In this document: piece by piece, positions 1 to 10,000 of the stretch
How the letters are laid out: each line of letters opens with the position of its first letter
Numbering within the stretch: position 1 is the stretch's first letter
From: an uncultured Bacteroidales bacterium
Lineage (GTDB): Bacteria > Bacteroidota > Bacteroidia > Bacteroidales > Muribaculaceae
Direction: 5' to 3'
DNA: 43,586 bases
Assembly (NCBI GenBank): GCA_902784675.1
Contig: CACZVR010000035.1
Coordinates: 1 to 43,586, forward strand
Translations under genes and position numbers: made by a program
The notes under the pieces: model-generated
What the model saw: only the letters and a program-made list of their open reading frames with translations
What the model was told of the DNA's origin: nothing
Database searches by the model: none

Positions 1-43
1 TTTGCTTTATCCTGTTCGGATAGTGCCGATAACATACTGAAAG

Positions 44-78
44 CGAGGGCTCACCCTCGCAGGATGAGCCCTCGTTTT
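44..78. terminator. Intrinsic terminator hairpin
   Basis: A perfect 10-bp stem pairs CGAGGGCTCA (44-53) with TGAGCCCTCG (65-74) around an 11-nt loop. It is followed by TTTT on the plus strand and by CTTT on the minus strand. It sits 24 nt beyond the stop codon of the giant minus-strand gene, so it probably ends that transcript. It may also serve a plus-strand gene that lies outside the window. Confidence 0.75.
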
Positions 79-101
79 CAATAGTCAACAGCGCTGATGA
101 C

Positions 102-3100
102 TTAGCGCATGATCTTGCAAGAAGAAACGCTGCCGTCGGCGTAACGGGTCACCACGATGTTGATGCCCTCGAAGGGCTTCTCGCTTTCTACACCCATCAG
201 GTTGTAGTAGCGCACGCTAACCACATCCTTAGCAGTGAGGTCAATAATCTCACGCACTGCAGTGGGTGGATTATGAGCATCGTCAGCCGACAAGTCAAGC
301 GGGTAAACCACGATGGAGCTGCTTGTAGCTTGAGAGTCAATAGCCTCGGAGTTTCGCTTGCCCGAAGGCTGGCTGCTGCTCTTGTGGTGGCCATAGTTGA
401 AGTCCGACCTCATGATAGCGACATGGAAGATGTAGTAAGCATCGTCAATGAGCTGATCTTCAACCGAACCATAGGTTTCATCTTCGCTCAAACCACTGGT
501 GGTCTCGCGATGGTTGTACTGCCACTGGTTATCGGTGAGCGTGAATGCGCCATCCAGATTGTAGGCGTTGACAGTAAAGCCTTCGCGCTGATAGATGGTG
601 AACTGACGCAAATCAGCGTTCCATACCGCCCAAACCTGAGCAATCTCCTGAATCTTAGGATTCATGAAGAACAAGCAGGTGTCGATAGAGTGTCCGAGAT
701 ACATGTCCTCGAACCAGTAACCGTCATATTCGCCCCAGTTCAGGTTGGGCAGATAGAAGTTACTTGACACATAGTGGTTCAAGGTGTGGTCATCATCCTC
801 ATCGATAGGATCCTGATTGAAGCCGGGATAGCCTTCTTCGGCCGATGCCTTTGTGGGTGCTTGCATCAGTTCAATGCGGTAATTCAGATCATCGACATAG
901 TAGCCGACAACCGAGTTGTTGTCGAACTCGTAGCCCACATAATCGAAGGGATCCGCATTGATATTGGAGAAATCAAGCATTACCCAGTTGCTCTGGTCCC
1001 ATTCGTCATACTGGAAAGCCTTCTCGGTGGTTTTGAGCTTAGCCATTCTCACATAATCCAGCTGGTCGTCACGCTTGCTGGTAGCGTCGATCGAAGTGTT
1101 TTGGTCCTTAGCCCAGAGGATGTTCTTGGCAGCCCAAACGCCAATCAGGCGGTCGCTCACGGCTACAGGAACAGTGGTGCTGGTCTCAAGGTCGCGCTCG
1201 ATGACAGACAGCGAGTTCTCGCTAGGCAAGCCCCAAGTGTAGGTCTCGCTGGCAATTTCACTCAGCAGTTGCTCACCATCCTCGGTAATCACGGCGATAG
1301 CCTTGACGGTCGTAGAGCCACCGGCAACATAGGGAACCACAAACGAGCTGGTGTACTGTGAGCTGCTCGTCGTCGGGTCGGTGCCATCGGTGGTGTAGTA
1401 AATGACGGCGTTTTCGGTAGCATCGGTGATGGTCACAGTCTGGTCACTGTAATAGAGACCGGTGGCCGGGTCGATAACGGGAGCCGCAACCCCTGAACCG
1501 CAACTGTACTCAATCGAAATCGAGTGGACATACACACGACCATTATTTGTCGAAGTATTCTCAATGGCGAGCGACGTGATTTCACTGCCATCAAAGTTAA
1601 AGACATAGTCGGCAAAGTTATCCTGATTGTTGGTGATGGGCAGGGTAACGCCTGTCGTGTTCTCGCTGGTCGAAACATGCAACTCGCAATTATTACCATC
1701 GTTGCCGTAGCGGGCAGCGTTGAGAATCACCTTGGTCAACTTGCAGGCTCCGGTCTCAAACTTCGTCAGGTCAAGGGTGAGATTCAATTCACCAGTGTAG
1801 TTACCACTACCAAACCTCATGGCATTGTAAATATTATTAGTCCACAGTTTAGCCACAGTTCCTCCTAACAAATATTCTACACCTTCGCCAATGTGATTCA
1901 CAAACGTATCCCATTGGCTCATCTCACCATTGTTGCTTTTCGGGGCGAAGACGATGTCGGCGGTGCAGGTTGAAGTCTTGGGAATGCGAGTGTAAGTAGC
2001 CTGAGCGGTGGCTGTTTCGCCGTTCACAGTTGTGCGGGCATAGACGGTAACCGTGCCACCCACCTCGTTGACGGTAGCGGTGAAGCCTTCGTCAGAATCA
2101 TAAGTCATCCAGTTGGTGCCATCTAAACTGTATTCGATGGTGGCATCATCAACATTCGACTCAATCATACCGCTCACGGTGCTGCCCTGGAAGGTGTGGC
2201 CGTCGGCGGGCGTAATCGTCAAAACAACGGGCAACTTGTAACCGGTCACCTCAACGGTAGCCGTGGCACCACCGTTGGTCAGGGTAATTGTGGCTACGTC
2301 TGGGTTGGCCTGGGTTGCACTACCGCTATAGGTCACGGTCAAAGTGCCGTTCTCAAGGGTAGCGCTATAGCTTGCAGCACCCGTGCCAGTGATGGTCACG
2401 ATTGTCGTGCCGGTCGTGTTGCTCTCGGTCACCGTCACAGTTTGTGACTGCGGTGTGCCATCAACAGGATTCACGAAGCTCAACGAAGTCGGGTCAACCG
2501 TGATGCTCGGCTCTGCACTGGCTGAACGCTGGTAGATGAAGACATCGGCTTGACTCGTAGCATATTCATAGCAAGAGAAGATGTCATTTCCATTATCGCT
2601 AGTATACAAGTTATTTACGTTGTACCTCAAAGTCTTACGATTACCTGATCCTTTGAAGACTATCGAAGCCGGATGATTGTTATCAGTATCTATACTAATC
2701 GTTGCAAGACTTGTTCCTGTGCCATTTGCATCTTTTGCCTTCGTTTGCAGTTGATTATTGCTACCTGTTACTGAATTTAGGTATAGACCGTCGATGGTTT
2801 TGAAGTACCAGCCTCCAGTTCCAGCCTCAAGGGTGAAAATCTGAGTGTTTTCGGTCGGGGACACCTTGAGAGTGTTCGTAACAGTAACCGCGGTACCATA
2901 GTAGTTGTTATTGTTCCTTTGGCCCATGGTCCGGGCAGTGCCTGCTGAACCACTGCTGACGATGATCACCTCATTACCAGCAGCAAGCTGGCTGGCATCG
3001 GTCACGAGGACGAAGTCGCCTTCATTCACCACTTCCTTAGTGATGGTGAAGGTATTGTCGTTAGCATTGATGGTAACAATGTAGGTGCCAGCATCTTGAA

Positions 3101-4910
3101 TCCTGATGGGATGGCTGGTTGCGACATCGATGGTTCCGTTGCCGTTACCGCTAGCGGGCAACCACCAGTCACCACCACTGCTGGGACCGAAGACATAGCG
3201 GGTGCCCCACGGATCGTTCTCTCCAAGTTTCCTGGCGAACAGGATGAAGGTGGTGGGATTTTCGGCGGTAAAGGTGGCTGTATAGATGCCATCGCTATAG
3301 GTCATGTGCTCGCCATAGGTTCCGTCAAAGTGCCAATCATTAGTCACACCGTTGTCGGTAACGATGTAAAGGTCGGCCAAATAGTTCACATCGACAGTGG
3401 CGTTAGCAACATTATTTGCAAGAGTCACGGTATTGGCACTGAGTTGACGGCCAGTGTAGTTCACGACTACCGTACCGTTTAGCGAGCCGTCTGCGGGGGT
3501 GAAACCCCAATAGGGGGAATCATTATAGACGCCTTCGTAAGGATTACCTGTCGTTGCCGTGAGCGTGGGTGTGAAATCGTTGTTTGTTTGAGTAACGCCC
3601 ACGTTGTCACCACCCAGGTTAGAACCTTCTACGGTGAAGGTGTTGTTTGTGCCGCTATCGTTGATAGTCAACGCGGTGGGATTAACCGTCAAGGTGGGAT
3701 CAGAAGATGTCACTTCTTCAGCCTCAAGGATATATACCTGTATAGTAGTATTATACTTTACAACAGCACCCTTAATGTTATATTTCTTACCAGCTACAAC
3801 ACTCACGCCGAAATTATTGAACAATGTGTGTGTCTTGTTTGACTCAGTAGTGGCTGTCCAGTTATTACCGCTTCCGGTGAGAGTAACACGATTCAGCACA
3901 ATGAACTCGTTCATGTGAGCATCCGTCAGAGTGACCTCTGTGCGGTCAAACGGTTGAACAGTCTGAATCTGGTAAGCATTATTTTGGGAAATTCCGGTTG
4001 CATTGGTATATTCAATCCAATTGTTATAAAGGGTCGTGGTAGCTTGCCAGCCTGAAGTCAAAACTGCTCCTTGCGTGGTCACATTATTATCAGGATTATA
4101 CAGCATACCACCGCCAGAGGTAGCATCAAGGTCACGCAGCCAGATAAAATGGTTATTATTCTTCACTTGATGATAAGCTACCACGGCATTACCGGTGAAG
4201 ATGAACGGTGAATTCTGATTCACAGCGTTGGCCTCGACGAGGTTAGCAACACCAATGTCAGTAAATGTGGCACTAGCAACGCTGCTACTTACACCATCCA
4301 AGACAGCAATGGCCTTAACGGTCGTCGTTTCATTGATTGTGAAGGGTGCGGTGTACAACGTCGATGACTCGGTGGGGTCATCGCCATTGAGCGTGTAATA
4401 GATAGTACCTCCATCAGCATGGCTGAGTGTCACTTCCTGGCTGCTACCAAAGTTGCCGCCATTAGGCGAAATTGTGGGAGCAGCAACAGAACCTCCTGCT
4501 GTGTAAGTTACTATAATTTGATCAACACGAGTCTGTGAAGTGTTTCTAATTGTGAAGCTATCAGCATCGCCCGTCCAAGTTGCAAGTTGGTTTCTTGAAG
4601 AAATACTTCCTTCACTTACTGTAGAATTGGCAAACACCGTGGCATACGCATTTGATTGGCAATTAAACTCAACTTTGGTAATATTTCCGACAGCAGATGA
4701 AATTGTTATCGTTCCATTGTAAAAACGATACTCACTATATGCCAAACCGGCATTCGTACTACTAATCGTAATTCCACCTTTAGTCATACTGTCAGCACCT
4801 TGACTAGTAGTCAAACCTTGATCAATTCCTCCATTAAAGATAACTGTTTCTGCCCAGCCGACGGAGAAGGCCAGCAGGGCTGTCAGGAAAAAGGTCAGTA
4901 ACTTTTTCAT
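102..4910 (-). CDS. Giant secreted mosaic protein with chitobiase-C-like repeats and T9SS-type tail
   Basis: The 1602-residue protein starts with a clear signal peptide (residues 1-20, ending SVGWA). It is a string of beta-rich modules. Residues about 143-217 and 1138-1230 are chitobiase/hexosaminidase C-terminal-type domains: APxI.P..G opening, then IYYTLNGDDPT and IYYTTDGTDPT. Residues about 220-410 resemble the OB-like module found with DUF5689-type proteins. Residues about 510-630 (LYIVTDNG ... GTYIVTINANDNTFTI) resemble a SusE/SusF starch-binding module. The last 50 residues (RYYNLMGVES ... ADGSVSSCKIMR) have the look of a type A sorting signal for type IX secretion. It is therefore likely a cell-surface or secreted adhesin or polysaccharide-binding protein. 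No catalytic residues are recognisable. The ATG at 4910 is directly followed by the signal peptide. It has its own promoter about 220 nt upstream. Confidence 0.85.
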   Translation of the reverse strand: MKKLLTFFLTALLAFSVGWAETVIFNGGIDQGLTTSQGADSMTKGGITISSTNAGLAYSEYRFYNGTITISSAVGNITKVEFNCQSNAYATVFANSTVSEGSISSRNQLATWTGDADSFTIRNTSQTRVDQIIVTYTAGGSVAAPTISPNGGNFGSSQEVTLSHADGGTIYYTLNGDDPTESSTLYTAPFTINETTTVKAIAVLDGVSSSVASATFTDIGVANLVEANAVNQNSPFIFTGNAVVAYHQVKNNNHFIWLRDLDATSGGGMLYNPDNNVTTQGAVLTSGWQATTTLYNNWIEYTNATGISQNNAYQIQTVQPFDRTEVTLTDAHMNEFIVLNRVTLTGSGNNWTATTESNKTHTLFNNFGVSVVAGKKYNIKGAVVKYNTTIQVYILEAEEVTSSDPTLTVNPTALTINDSGTNNTFTVEGSNLGGDNVGVTQTNNDFTPTLTATTGNPYEGVYNDSPYWGFTPADGSLNGTVVVNYTGRQLSANTVTLANNVANATVDVNYLADLYIVTDNGVTNDWHFDGTYGEHMTYSDGIYTATFTAENPTTFILFARKLGENDPWGTRYVFGPSSGGDWWLPASGNGNGTIDVATSHPIRIQDAGTYIVTINANDNTFTITKEVVNEGDFVLVTDASQLAAGNEVIIVSSGSAGTARTMGQRNNNNYYGTAVTVTNTLKVSPTENTQIFTLEAGTGGWYFKTIDGLYLNSVTGSNNQLQTKAKDANGTGTSLATISIDTDNNHPASIVFKGSGNRKTLRYNVNNLYTSDNGNDIFSCYEYATSQADVFIYQRSASAEPSITVDPTSLSFVNPVDGTPQSQTVTVTESNTTGTTIVTITGTGAASYSATLENGTLTVTYSGSATQANPDVATITLTNGGATATVEVTGYKLPVVLTITPADGHTFQGSTVSGMIESNVDDATIEYSLDGTNWMTYDSDEGFTATVNEVGGTVTVYARTTVNGETATAQATYTRIPKTSTCTADIVFAPKSNNGEMSQWDTFVNHIGEGVEYLLGGTVAKLWTNNIYNAMRFGSGNYTGELNLTLDLTKFETGACKLTKVILNAARYGNDGNNCELHVSTSENTTGVTLPITNNQDNFADYVFNFDGSEITSLAIENTSTNNGRVYVHSISIEYSCGSGVAAPVIDPATGLYYSDQTVTITDATENAVIYYTTDGTDPTTSSSQYTSSFVVPYVAGGSTTVKAIAVITEDGEQLLSEIASETYTWGLPSENSLSVIERDLETSTTVPVAVSDRLIGVWAAKNILWAKDQNTSIDATSKRDDQLDYVRMAKLKTTEKAFQYDEWDQSNWVMLDFSNINADPFDYVGYEFDNNSVVGYYVDDLNYRIELMQAPTKASAEEGYPGFNQDPIDEDDDHTLNHYVSSNFYLPNLNWGEYDGYWFEDMYLGHSIDTCLFFMNPKIQEIAQVWAVWNADLRQFTIYQREGFTVNAYNLDGAFTLTDNQWQYNHRETTSGLSEDETYGSVEDQLIDDAYYIFHVAIMRSDFNYGHHKSSSQPSGKRNSEAIDSQATSSSIVVYPLDLSADDAHNPPTAVREIIDLTAKDVVSVRYYNLMGVESEKPFEGINIVVTRYADGSVSSCKIMR

Positions 4911-5130
4911 AAAAAACTTTGTGAATTAATGATTTAGAATATTGATAATATATGATTGTTTATACAGAAATACTTTTGTGTATCAAGACAAAAAAAGCCC
5001 AAAGCACTGCATACTACAGAGCGATTGAGCCATATAGCAGAGCGGTTAAAAGTCCGCTGAAATTGAATTTTATACCTATAGAAACGCATCGTTTTAGTCC
5101 CCTGTTTAGAGGGTTACCTGAAACTTGCGG
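4911..5130 (-). other. Long AT-rich 5' untranslated leader
   Basis: If the promoter at 5131-5162 is correct, about 215 nt of untranslated RNA precede the start of the giant secreted protein, while other genes here have leaders of 20-100 nt. The minus-strand RNA can form AGCGG/CCGCT around an ACTTTTAA loop (5038-5055). On the plus strand CAGAGCG(A/G)TT occurs twice (about 5016-5025 and 5037-5046). I see no known riboswitch and no convincing ORF. Confidence 0.35.
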
Positions 5131-5162
5131 CAAAATTAGACATTCTTCAACACCCGTGCAAC
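5131..5162 (-). promoter_or_regulatory. Bacteroidetes-type promoter of the giant secreted protein
   Basis: On the minus strand GTTG (5159-5162) is followed after 20 nt by TAATTTTG (5131-5138), matching the TTTG/TAnnTTTG consensus of the Bacteroidetes primary sigma factor. Transcription would begin near 5124. Confidence 0.6.
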
Positions 5163-5209
5163 AGTTGAGTATATTTTTAACAAAAAAATCTGCGAAACGG
5201 GTATTACGG

Positions 5210-5665
5210 TCATTGGAGTGCCTCGAGCAAGAGGCCAAAGAACACATAGAGGGCAAAGAGCACTAGCGTGAAGATGACGGTGCGACCCAGGCAGCCCCAG
5301 GCACTCATGCCCTGCTGTTTTTTCTTCTTGGATTTTTTGGAATTGCTTTTTTTACGGGGTGCAGGACGAGAGGAAGAGCCGTCGGCCGTGCCACTGAGGC
5401 CGGTGTAGCGATAGGAGGTGCGTGCTTGTTTCATGCGGGGTTTGTGCGGAGGAGGTGTCGAGGTATCCCTAGTGGTGGACTGACGCGCTGGAGGCGTGGT
5501 GGAGTCAGCAGCAGCCTTGTCAAGACGTGCCGCCACACGAGCAGTGGGGATGGGTTGCCGCGATTGCAGCAGACATTGCGGGCAGACAATCACGCCATCA
5601 TTGGCAATGAGTTGCTCATTGCTGATGTCGAGTTTCTTACCGCATTTGGGACACGTCCAGCGCAT
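5210..5665 (-). CDS. Zinc-ribbon, single-pass membrane protein (last gene of the tubulin/actin locus)
   Basis: 151 residues. The N-terminus is a small zinc ribbon with two CxxC knuckles, C5-P-K-C8 and C28-P-Q-C31, of the type often seen in MJ0042-like or zinc-ribbon membrane proteins. Residues 35-105 are disordered, rich in Thr, Pro and Ser. A very basic Lys/Ser stretch (about 103-117, KKSNSKKSKKKKQQG) precedes one transmembrane helix (about 128-148). By the positive-inside rule the zinc ribbon and basic tract face the cytoplasm. It is the sixth gene of a co-directional set and follows the previous gene after a 107-nt gap filled by 7-nt repeats. Its role is unknown. A cytosolic zinc ribbon tethered to the inner membrane would suit an adaptor for a cytosolic filament, but that is inference. 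Confidence 0.75.
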   Translation of the reverse strand: MRWTCPKCGKKLDISNEQLIANDGVIVCPQCLLQSRQPIPTARVAARLDKAAADSTTPPARQSTTRDTSTPPPHKPRMKQARTSYRYTGLSGTADGSSSRPAPRKKSNSKKSKKKKQQGMSAWGCLGRTVIFTLVLFALYVFFGLLLEALQ

Positions 5666-5767
5666 ATTCTTTAGGTTTTAGGTTTTAGGCTTTAGGTAAT
5701 AGGCTTTAGGCTTTAGGCTTAATTGCCTGTGCGACAACTAAAACCTAAAGCCTAATGCCTAATTGCT
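5666..5767 (-). repeat. Heptad (7-nt period) intergenic repeat, CCTA core
   Basis: Read on the minus strand the gap contains consecutive 7-nt units ending CCTA (AAGCCTA several times, then TTACCTA, AAGCCTA, AAACCTA, AAACCTA), running to within 6 nt of the ATG at 5665. The distal part (about 5740-5762) has the opposite orientation (TTAGG-type units), so the two blocks can also base-pair into a long hairpin. Confidence 0.8.
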
Positions 5768-5772
5768 AAGAT

Positions 5773-6966
5773 TTATCCCTCGTAGTGGATGATGGCCTTG
5801 ACCACAACGTGCCACTTGCCGTCGATGAACTCGGCCTCGCCGGGACGGTCGGTGACAATGCGTGTACCACTGGGAATCTGGATGGCGTTACCCGAGCAGG
5901 CACGAATCAGGTTCTCGGCGGGCATCATCAGGGCAAAACGGTGTACCTCGGGCTTGTCGATGACCTCAAACTTGCCATGCACACCATCCCAGGTGTCGAG
6001 CACATAGATGGAATTGCCGGGCTCGAGGGTGTCGCTCACGCGGGTGAAGTCGTCATTCTCGTCGGGCTTGTTCATGAACAGGGTCATCAGCTCGCCCTTC
6101 TCTTCGGCCTCGTCCTCTACAGGTTCCTCGGCGACGGTTTCCTCGATGATGGCAGGCTCGTCGGCAACGGGAGCGGCCTCGTCGACCAATTCCTCGGCTA
6201 CCACAGGCTCTTCTTTCCTGATTGGGCGGGGTTCCTTGCCCGTCAGGCGAATGGAGAGCGCCTTCATCTGGTCGGCAGCATCGGTCGAGAACTCCTGCAG
6301 ATTGGCGTTGGTGCGGTCGATCTCACGGGCAAACGAGCGCTTCATTTCGTTGATTTTACCGCGGTTGCTCAAAGCAGTGAGCAGAGCGCACAAGCCCAGC
6401 AGCGAGCCCAGAATGCCAAGCCACAGGGGCAGATTGGCCGGACATGCTGCGCTGCTGTCTTGAGTGCGACGATGACGACCGGGCTCAGGAGCGATTTCAG
6501 CAGTATTGTTGCCATCTTGATCGGCTTGCACGCCTTCGGCGGCCTCATCTTGGGGCTGATCGGCTGCGGGTACAGCAGCGGTTGCCGCCTCGGGATGGTC
6601 GGTGATGAATTTCTTGAAGTCGGGCTCAACGAGCTTCCACACCTGGGGTGTCACAAGTTCCTTCAAGTCCTCGATCGAGCCACTCTTGCCGTCGGCTTTC
6701 TTGAACTCGTCATAGATCTTTTCCCACTTCTGACCCTGGTTGTTGTAAACCTCGTTCAGGTCGTCAAGGTAATAACCCTGGGGGAAACGTTTTTGCATCT
6801 CATCGGAGCGCTTTGCAAAGCCCTTGGCATAGGCCGTGTAATGGGCACAACGGGCAACACCCTGTTTCCACAATGCTGGCGGAAGCGTCTGGGTGTCGGT
6901 GATTTGAGCCATTGCCGATGTGGCGAGGCAGACGATGGCTGCCATGATTAGAATCAAATGTTTCAT
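5773..6966 (-). CDS. Envelope protein: signal peptide, periplasmic N-domain, TM helix, coiled coil, acidic linker, C-terminal beta domain
   Basis: 397 residues, no family recognised. Signal peptide 1-20 (ATSAMA cut). A helical domain (21-125) rich in charged and aromatic residues follows, then an Ala/Glu/Pro linker. One transmembrane helix spans about 179-199 (LPLWLGILGSLLGLCALLTAL), then a short coiled coil (205-240). An acidic Glu/Val/Pro tract (252-292) leads to a C-terminal beta-rich domain (293-397, ending VVVKAIIHYEG). If the signal peptide is cleaved, the N-domain is periplasmic and the coiled coil and C-domain are cytoplasmic, where the adjacent actin-like and tubulin-like proteins would act. 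Fifth gene of the locus, 89 nt after the actin-fold gene. A membrane receptor or anchor for those proteins is a reasonable inference, not shown. Confidence 0.75.
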   Translation of the reverse strand: MKHLILIMAAIVCLATSAMAQITDTQTLPPALWKQGVARCAHYTAYAKGFAKRSDEMQKRFPQGYYLDDLNEVYNNQGQKWEKIYDEFKKADGKSGSIEDLKELVTPQVWKLVEPDFKKFITDHPEAATAAVPAADQPQDEAAEGVQADQDGNNTAEIAPEPGRHRRTQDSSAACPANLPLWLGILGSLLGLCALLTALSNRGKINEMKRSFAREIDRTNANLQEFSTDAADQMKALSIRLTGKEPRPIRKEEPVVAEELVDEAAPVADEPAIIEETVAEEPVEDEAEEKGELMTLFMNKPDENDDFTRVSDTLEPGNSIYVLDTWDGVHGKFEVIDKPEVHRFALMMPAENLIRACSGNAIQIPSGTRIVTDRPGEAEFIDGKWHVVVKAIIHYEG

Positions 6967-7004
6967 AACTTTTAGATATTTATGGTTGTTATCGGTTAAA
7001 TTTC

Positions 7005-7034
7005 TTGCATGCCTAATGCAATCGAGTTACTCGA
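7005..7034. repeat. Two small hairpins in the gap between the actin-fold and anchor genes
   Basis: TTGCAT-gccta-ATGCAA (7005-7021) and TCGAG-tta-CTCGA (7022-7034) are adjacent perfect inverted repeats in the 89-nt gap. Neither is followed by a T-run on the minus strand, so they look like RNA-processing or stability hairpins rather than terminators. The first contains a TTAGGC unit like the neighbouring heptad repeats. Confidence 0.5.
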
Positions 7035-7055
7035 ATTGCTGAGGCGCAGCCTGAT

Positions 7056-10000
7056 TTATCTAAACTTGCTGATGACGTCATTGCGCAGGTTCTTGAGCAG
7101 GTTGTGGCGAATGACCCCGATGATGGGATAGAAGAACGGCACGTCCTCGACCACATCGGTGGGATTGTAACGCCCCTTCAAGAAGGTGTTGATGCCTGCT
7201 GTGAGGTAGTTGGCCAGGTTATCGTCCACCACGCTCTCGAACAAGCGCAGCACGTTGTTCTCGATGCCGAACTCATCTTTGATGACCGCATCGCACAACT
7301 GGACAAAGAACTGGTTGAACTCCTTGGCCTTTTCGACCAGACGCTCGCGCACCTCGATGGACTCTACTTGCTCCATCGTCAGGTCATCCTGTCCCAACAT
7401 CGAGCAGCAGTAGCGCATGCGCTTGACGTTGATGGGGCTGTAACGCGCCACATCGGCCTGACCTTCAAGCCGCTTGTTCTCGAGTTTGATACCGCCACGG
7501 CAAGTGATCTGCTTGGGACATTTGTCCTCGATCTTGATTTCGAAATTCTCGCGGTACTGCTGGCCATATACCCGCTCGACAATCGTCTGGGTGAGCATGT
7601 TGATGCGGCTCAGCGAGCCCAAGATGTTCAATATTTTGCTGCCCGTGCCCGAGAAGTAAATCTGCTTGGGCATCTCATAGCCACGCTGCTTCATCGCCTG
7701 GGCGATGTAGTAGATGATCGCCGAGTAGAAATACATGAAGATGAGGCGACGCTGGCTGTCGTTGCGCAACAGGGCGTTGTAGCTGTACAGGTTGCGATCA
7801 ATCTCGCGCAGGGTGCGCAGTTCCTCGACATTCTCGATCGAGAACAGGAAGGCGTTGATGTCCTCGCTGCGTTTCTGCGCCATGATGTCGTTGAGGATGC
7901 TGCTCAAGTAGGCGAGATTGCCCACCTTGTCATTCTCGATGAGCTGCTTGAAATAGCGGGTGTAGTGCTGCAGCAACGGGTTGTTGTCGGCGTCCTTGTC
8001 GGTGAAACCGTCGCCAAAGATGGCATTGCCGGCGAAGCGGAACGACGAAATGGCCACGGGCTCACTGCTCATGCGGTCCTCGGTGGGCTGATAAATGACT
8101 GTGTCGCATGTGCCACCGCCGATGTCGATGGAGACATAGCTGCTGCCTGCCACCTCGGCGCCGCTGTAGTAATAGGCCGGAGCGAGGCTCTCGGGATAAG
8201 AACGCAGATGGTCGCTGTCGGCACCGATGTAGGTGCTGAACAGTTCGCTCCAGGTGCGTTCCAGCATGTCGCGGTCGGCTCCACCCATGCTTACGGGGTA
8301 GAAGAAGACCACCTCGGTGCGACGCAAGTCGGCATTTTCGAGCAAGGCTTTGGCCTTAATGAGCAGGGTGAGCTCACGCAAGAAGGACCTGGCCAGTTCG
8401 GTATCACCTTTCCACTTGAGGTTGGTCGTCACCTCATAGCCGTGGAAATAGCGGCGCTCATACAGAAACGGAATATTCACGTCACTGAACAGTTCACTGC
8501 CCACACCGCTGTTCTCGTTGCGCGCCAGGGCCGAACGCAAGGGGAAGCCATAGACACTGTCAATCTCGCGGGGCACGAACTCCACGCGCTGCACTTGCTC
8601 GGCATACTCCAGCGACTTGGGCTTGTGCAACGAGGCGACAAGCACTTGCTGTGAGCCGTACTCAAAGGTGAACGGCTGTGAGGGCTGGCCTCGCTCGGCC
8701 CACTCGACGTGAGTGTTGGTGGTGCCGAAGTCCACGGCAAAGATGAGTTCCTTGGCACTCGGGGCGTAGGGTTTCCACTGCGGGATAATCACACCGCTGG
8801 AACGACCCAGATGATTCTGGATGCTCACCTCCATATAGTCGAATGAGCCGTCCACGTCATAGTAGGTGGTGCTGTAGCCCGAGTGTGAACGGATGTTGTC
8901 ACGCACGTTCAGCCCGTCGGTCTTGATGCCGTTTTTGTAGAAACGCAAGGTGGCGCCGCCGCTCTCAATCATTGTGAACAGCTCGACCGTGTAGTCATCG
9001 TTGGCCTCGGTCTTGACAAACGGAAATATCGAGGTCGAGAGGGTTGCTCCCAGCACACGGCCAGTGCCGCGTCGCTCGTCAAAGGTCCAGGTGTGATCGT
9101 TGATGGGGAAATACTTGCGCGACATCTCGATGTAGCGGTTCTCTCCCTTCTTGACGCGGATGCGCAGGGTGACCATCACACTGCCGTCGGCAAACTCCTC
9201 GATGTCAATCACATGACGCCCGCCGATGGAGCCTTTCAGGTACTCGGTATCGAAATAGGTGAACAGCAACGGTTTCAAGGGCAACAGGTAGCCGCAGGTG
9301 GGCTGCGGCGTGCGCGGCTTGAGGTTGCCGTCAAAGAAATGGTCGGTGTCTATCACACAGCCACTGTCTAGACGCACGATGGTGTCGGTGAGGAAGTCAT
9401 CGGTGGTGACAAAGGGGTATTGAATCGACGTGTCGGGCAACTTGCGGTCGCTCAAGGGCAGGCCTCCAGCATACACTTGGGTAGCGCTGTCCCATTCCTT
9501 GTCGATGTAGCGGTAATGCTCCACGCTGCCGTTAAAGCCGTTGACCAGCACCAAAGGCAGTTCGTTCCTATCCTGCGGCATAGTGGGTGTGATGACAAAA
9601 TCACTCTCGCTGGCAGCAGTGCGGATGTCAAGCACGCGCTTGTGGTAGAAACGTGCACCCAGCACACTCACGTCGATGCCACCGCCAAAGGGGTCGTAGC
9701 TGTGCTCCAGCTGCTCCAGCACGGTGCCGGCACGTCCTTCGTCCAGAGCATCCAGATTGGGAATAACCGTGGTGATGCGCTGATACAATTCAGGACGGTT
9801 CTGGCGCAGGGGCTCCAGGTTCTTCTGCATGTAGGAATAGACCTCGCCGCAATGCAAGCGCAACGTGGGATAGGCGTTCATCAACAAGTACATGTAGTAA
9901 ACGAAATCCTCGTCACGCACCCACAGGTGGCGTGTCTCGCCAAACAGGCTCACACCCTGCTCCACCTTGATGGCGTCGATGGTTCCCAATGCGGGCGCCG

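Noticed and set aside
5010-5060. tRNA-Lys-like anticodon arm (AGCGG/CCGCT with ACTTTTAA loop, minus strand)
   Set aside because: The loop is 8 nt instead of 7 and no acceptor stem, D-arm or T-arm can be found around it.
7104-8654. 516-codon plus-strand open frame
   Set aside because: Antisense shadow of the actin-fold ATPase gene; no motif, no promoter, repetitive Val/Leu/Ala composition typical of reverse-strand reading.
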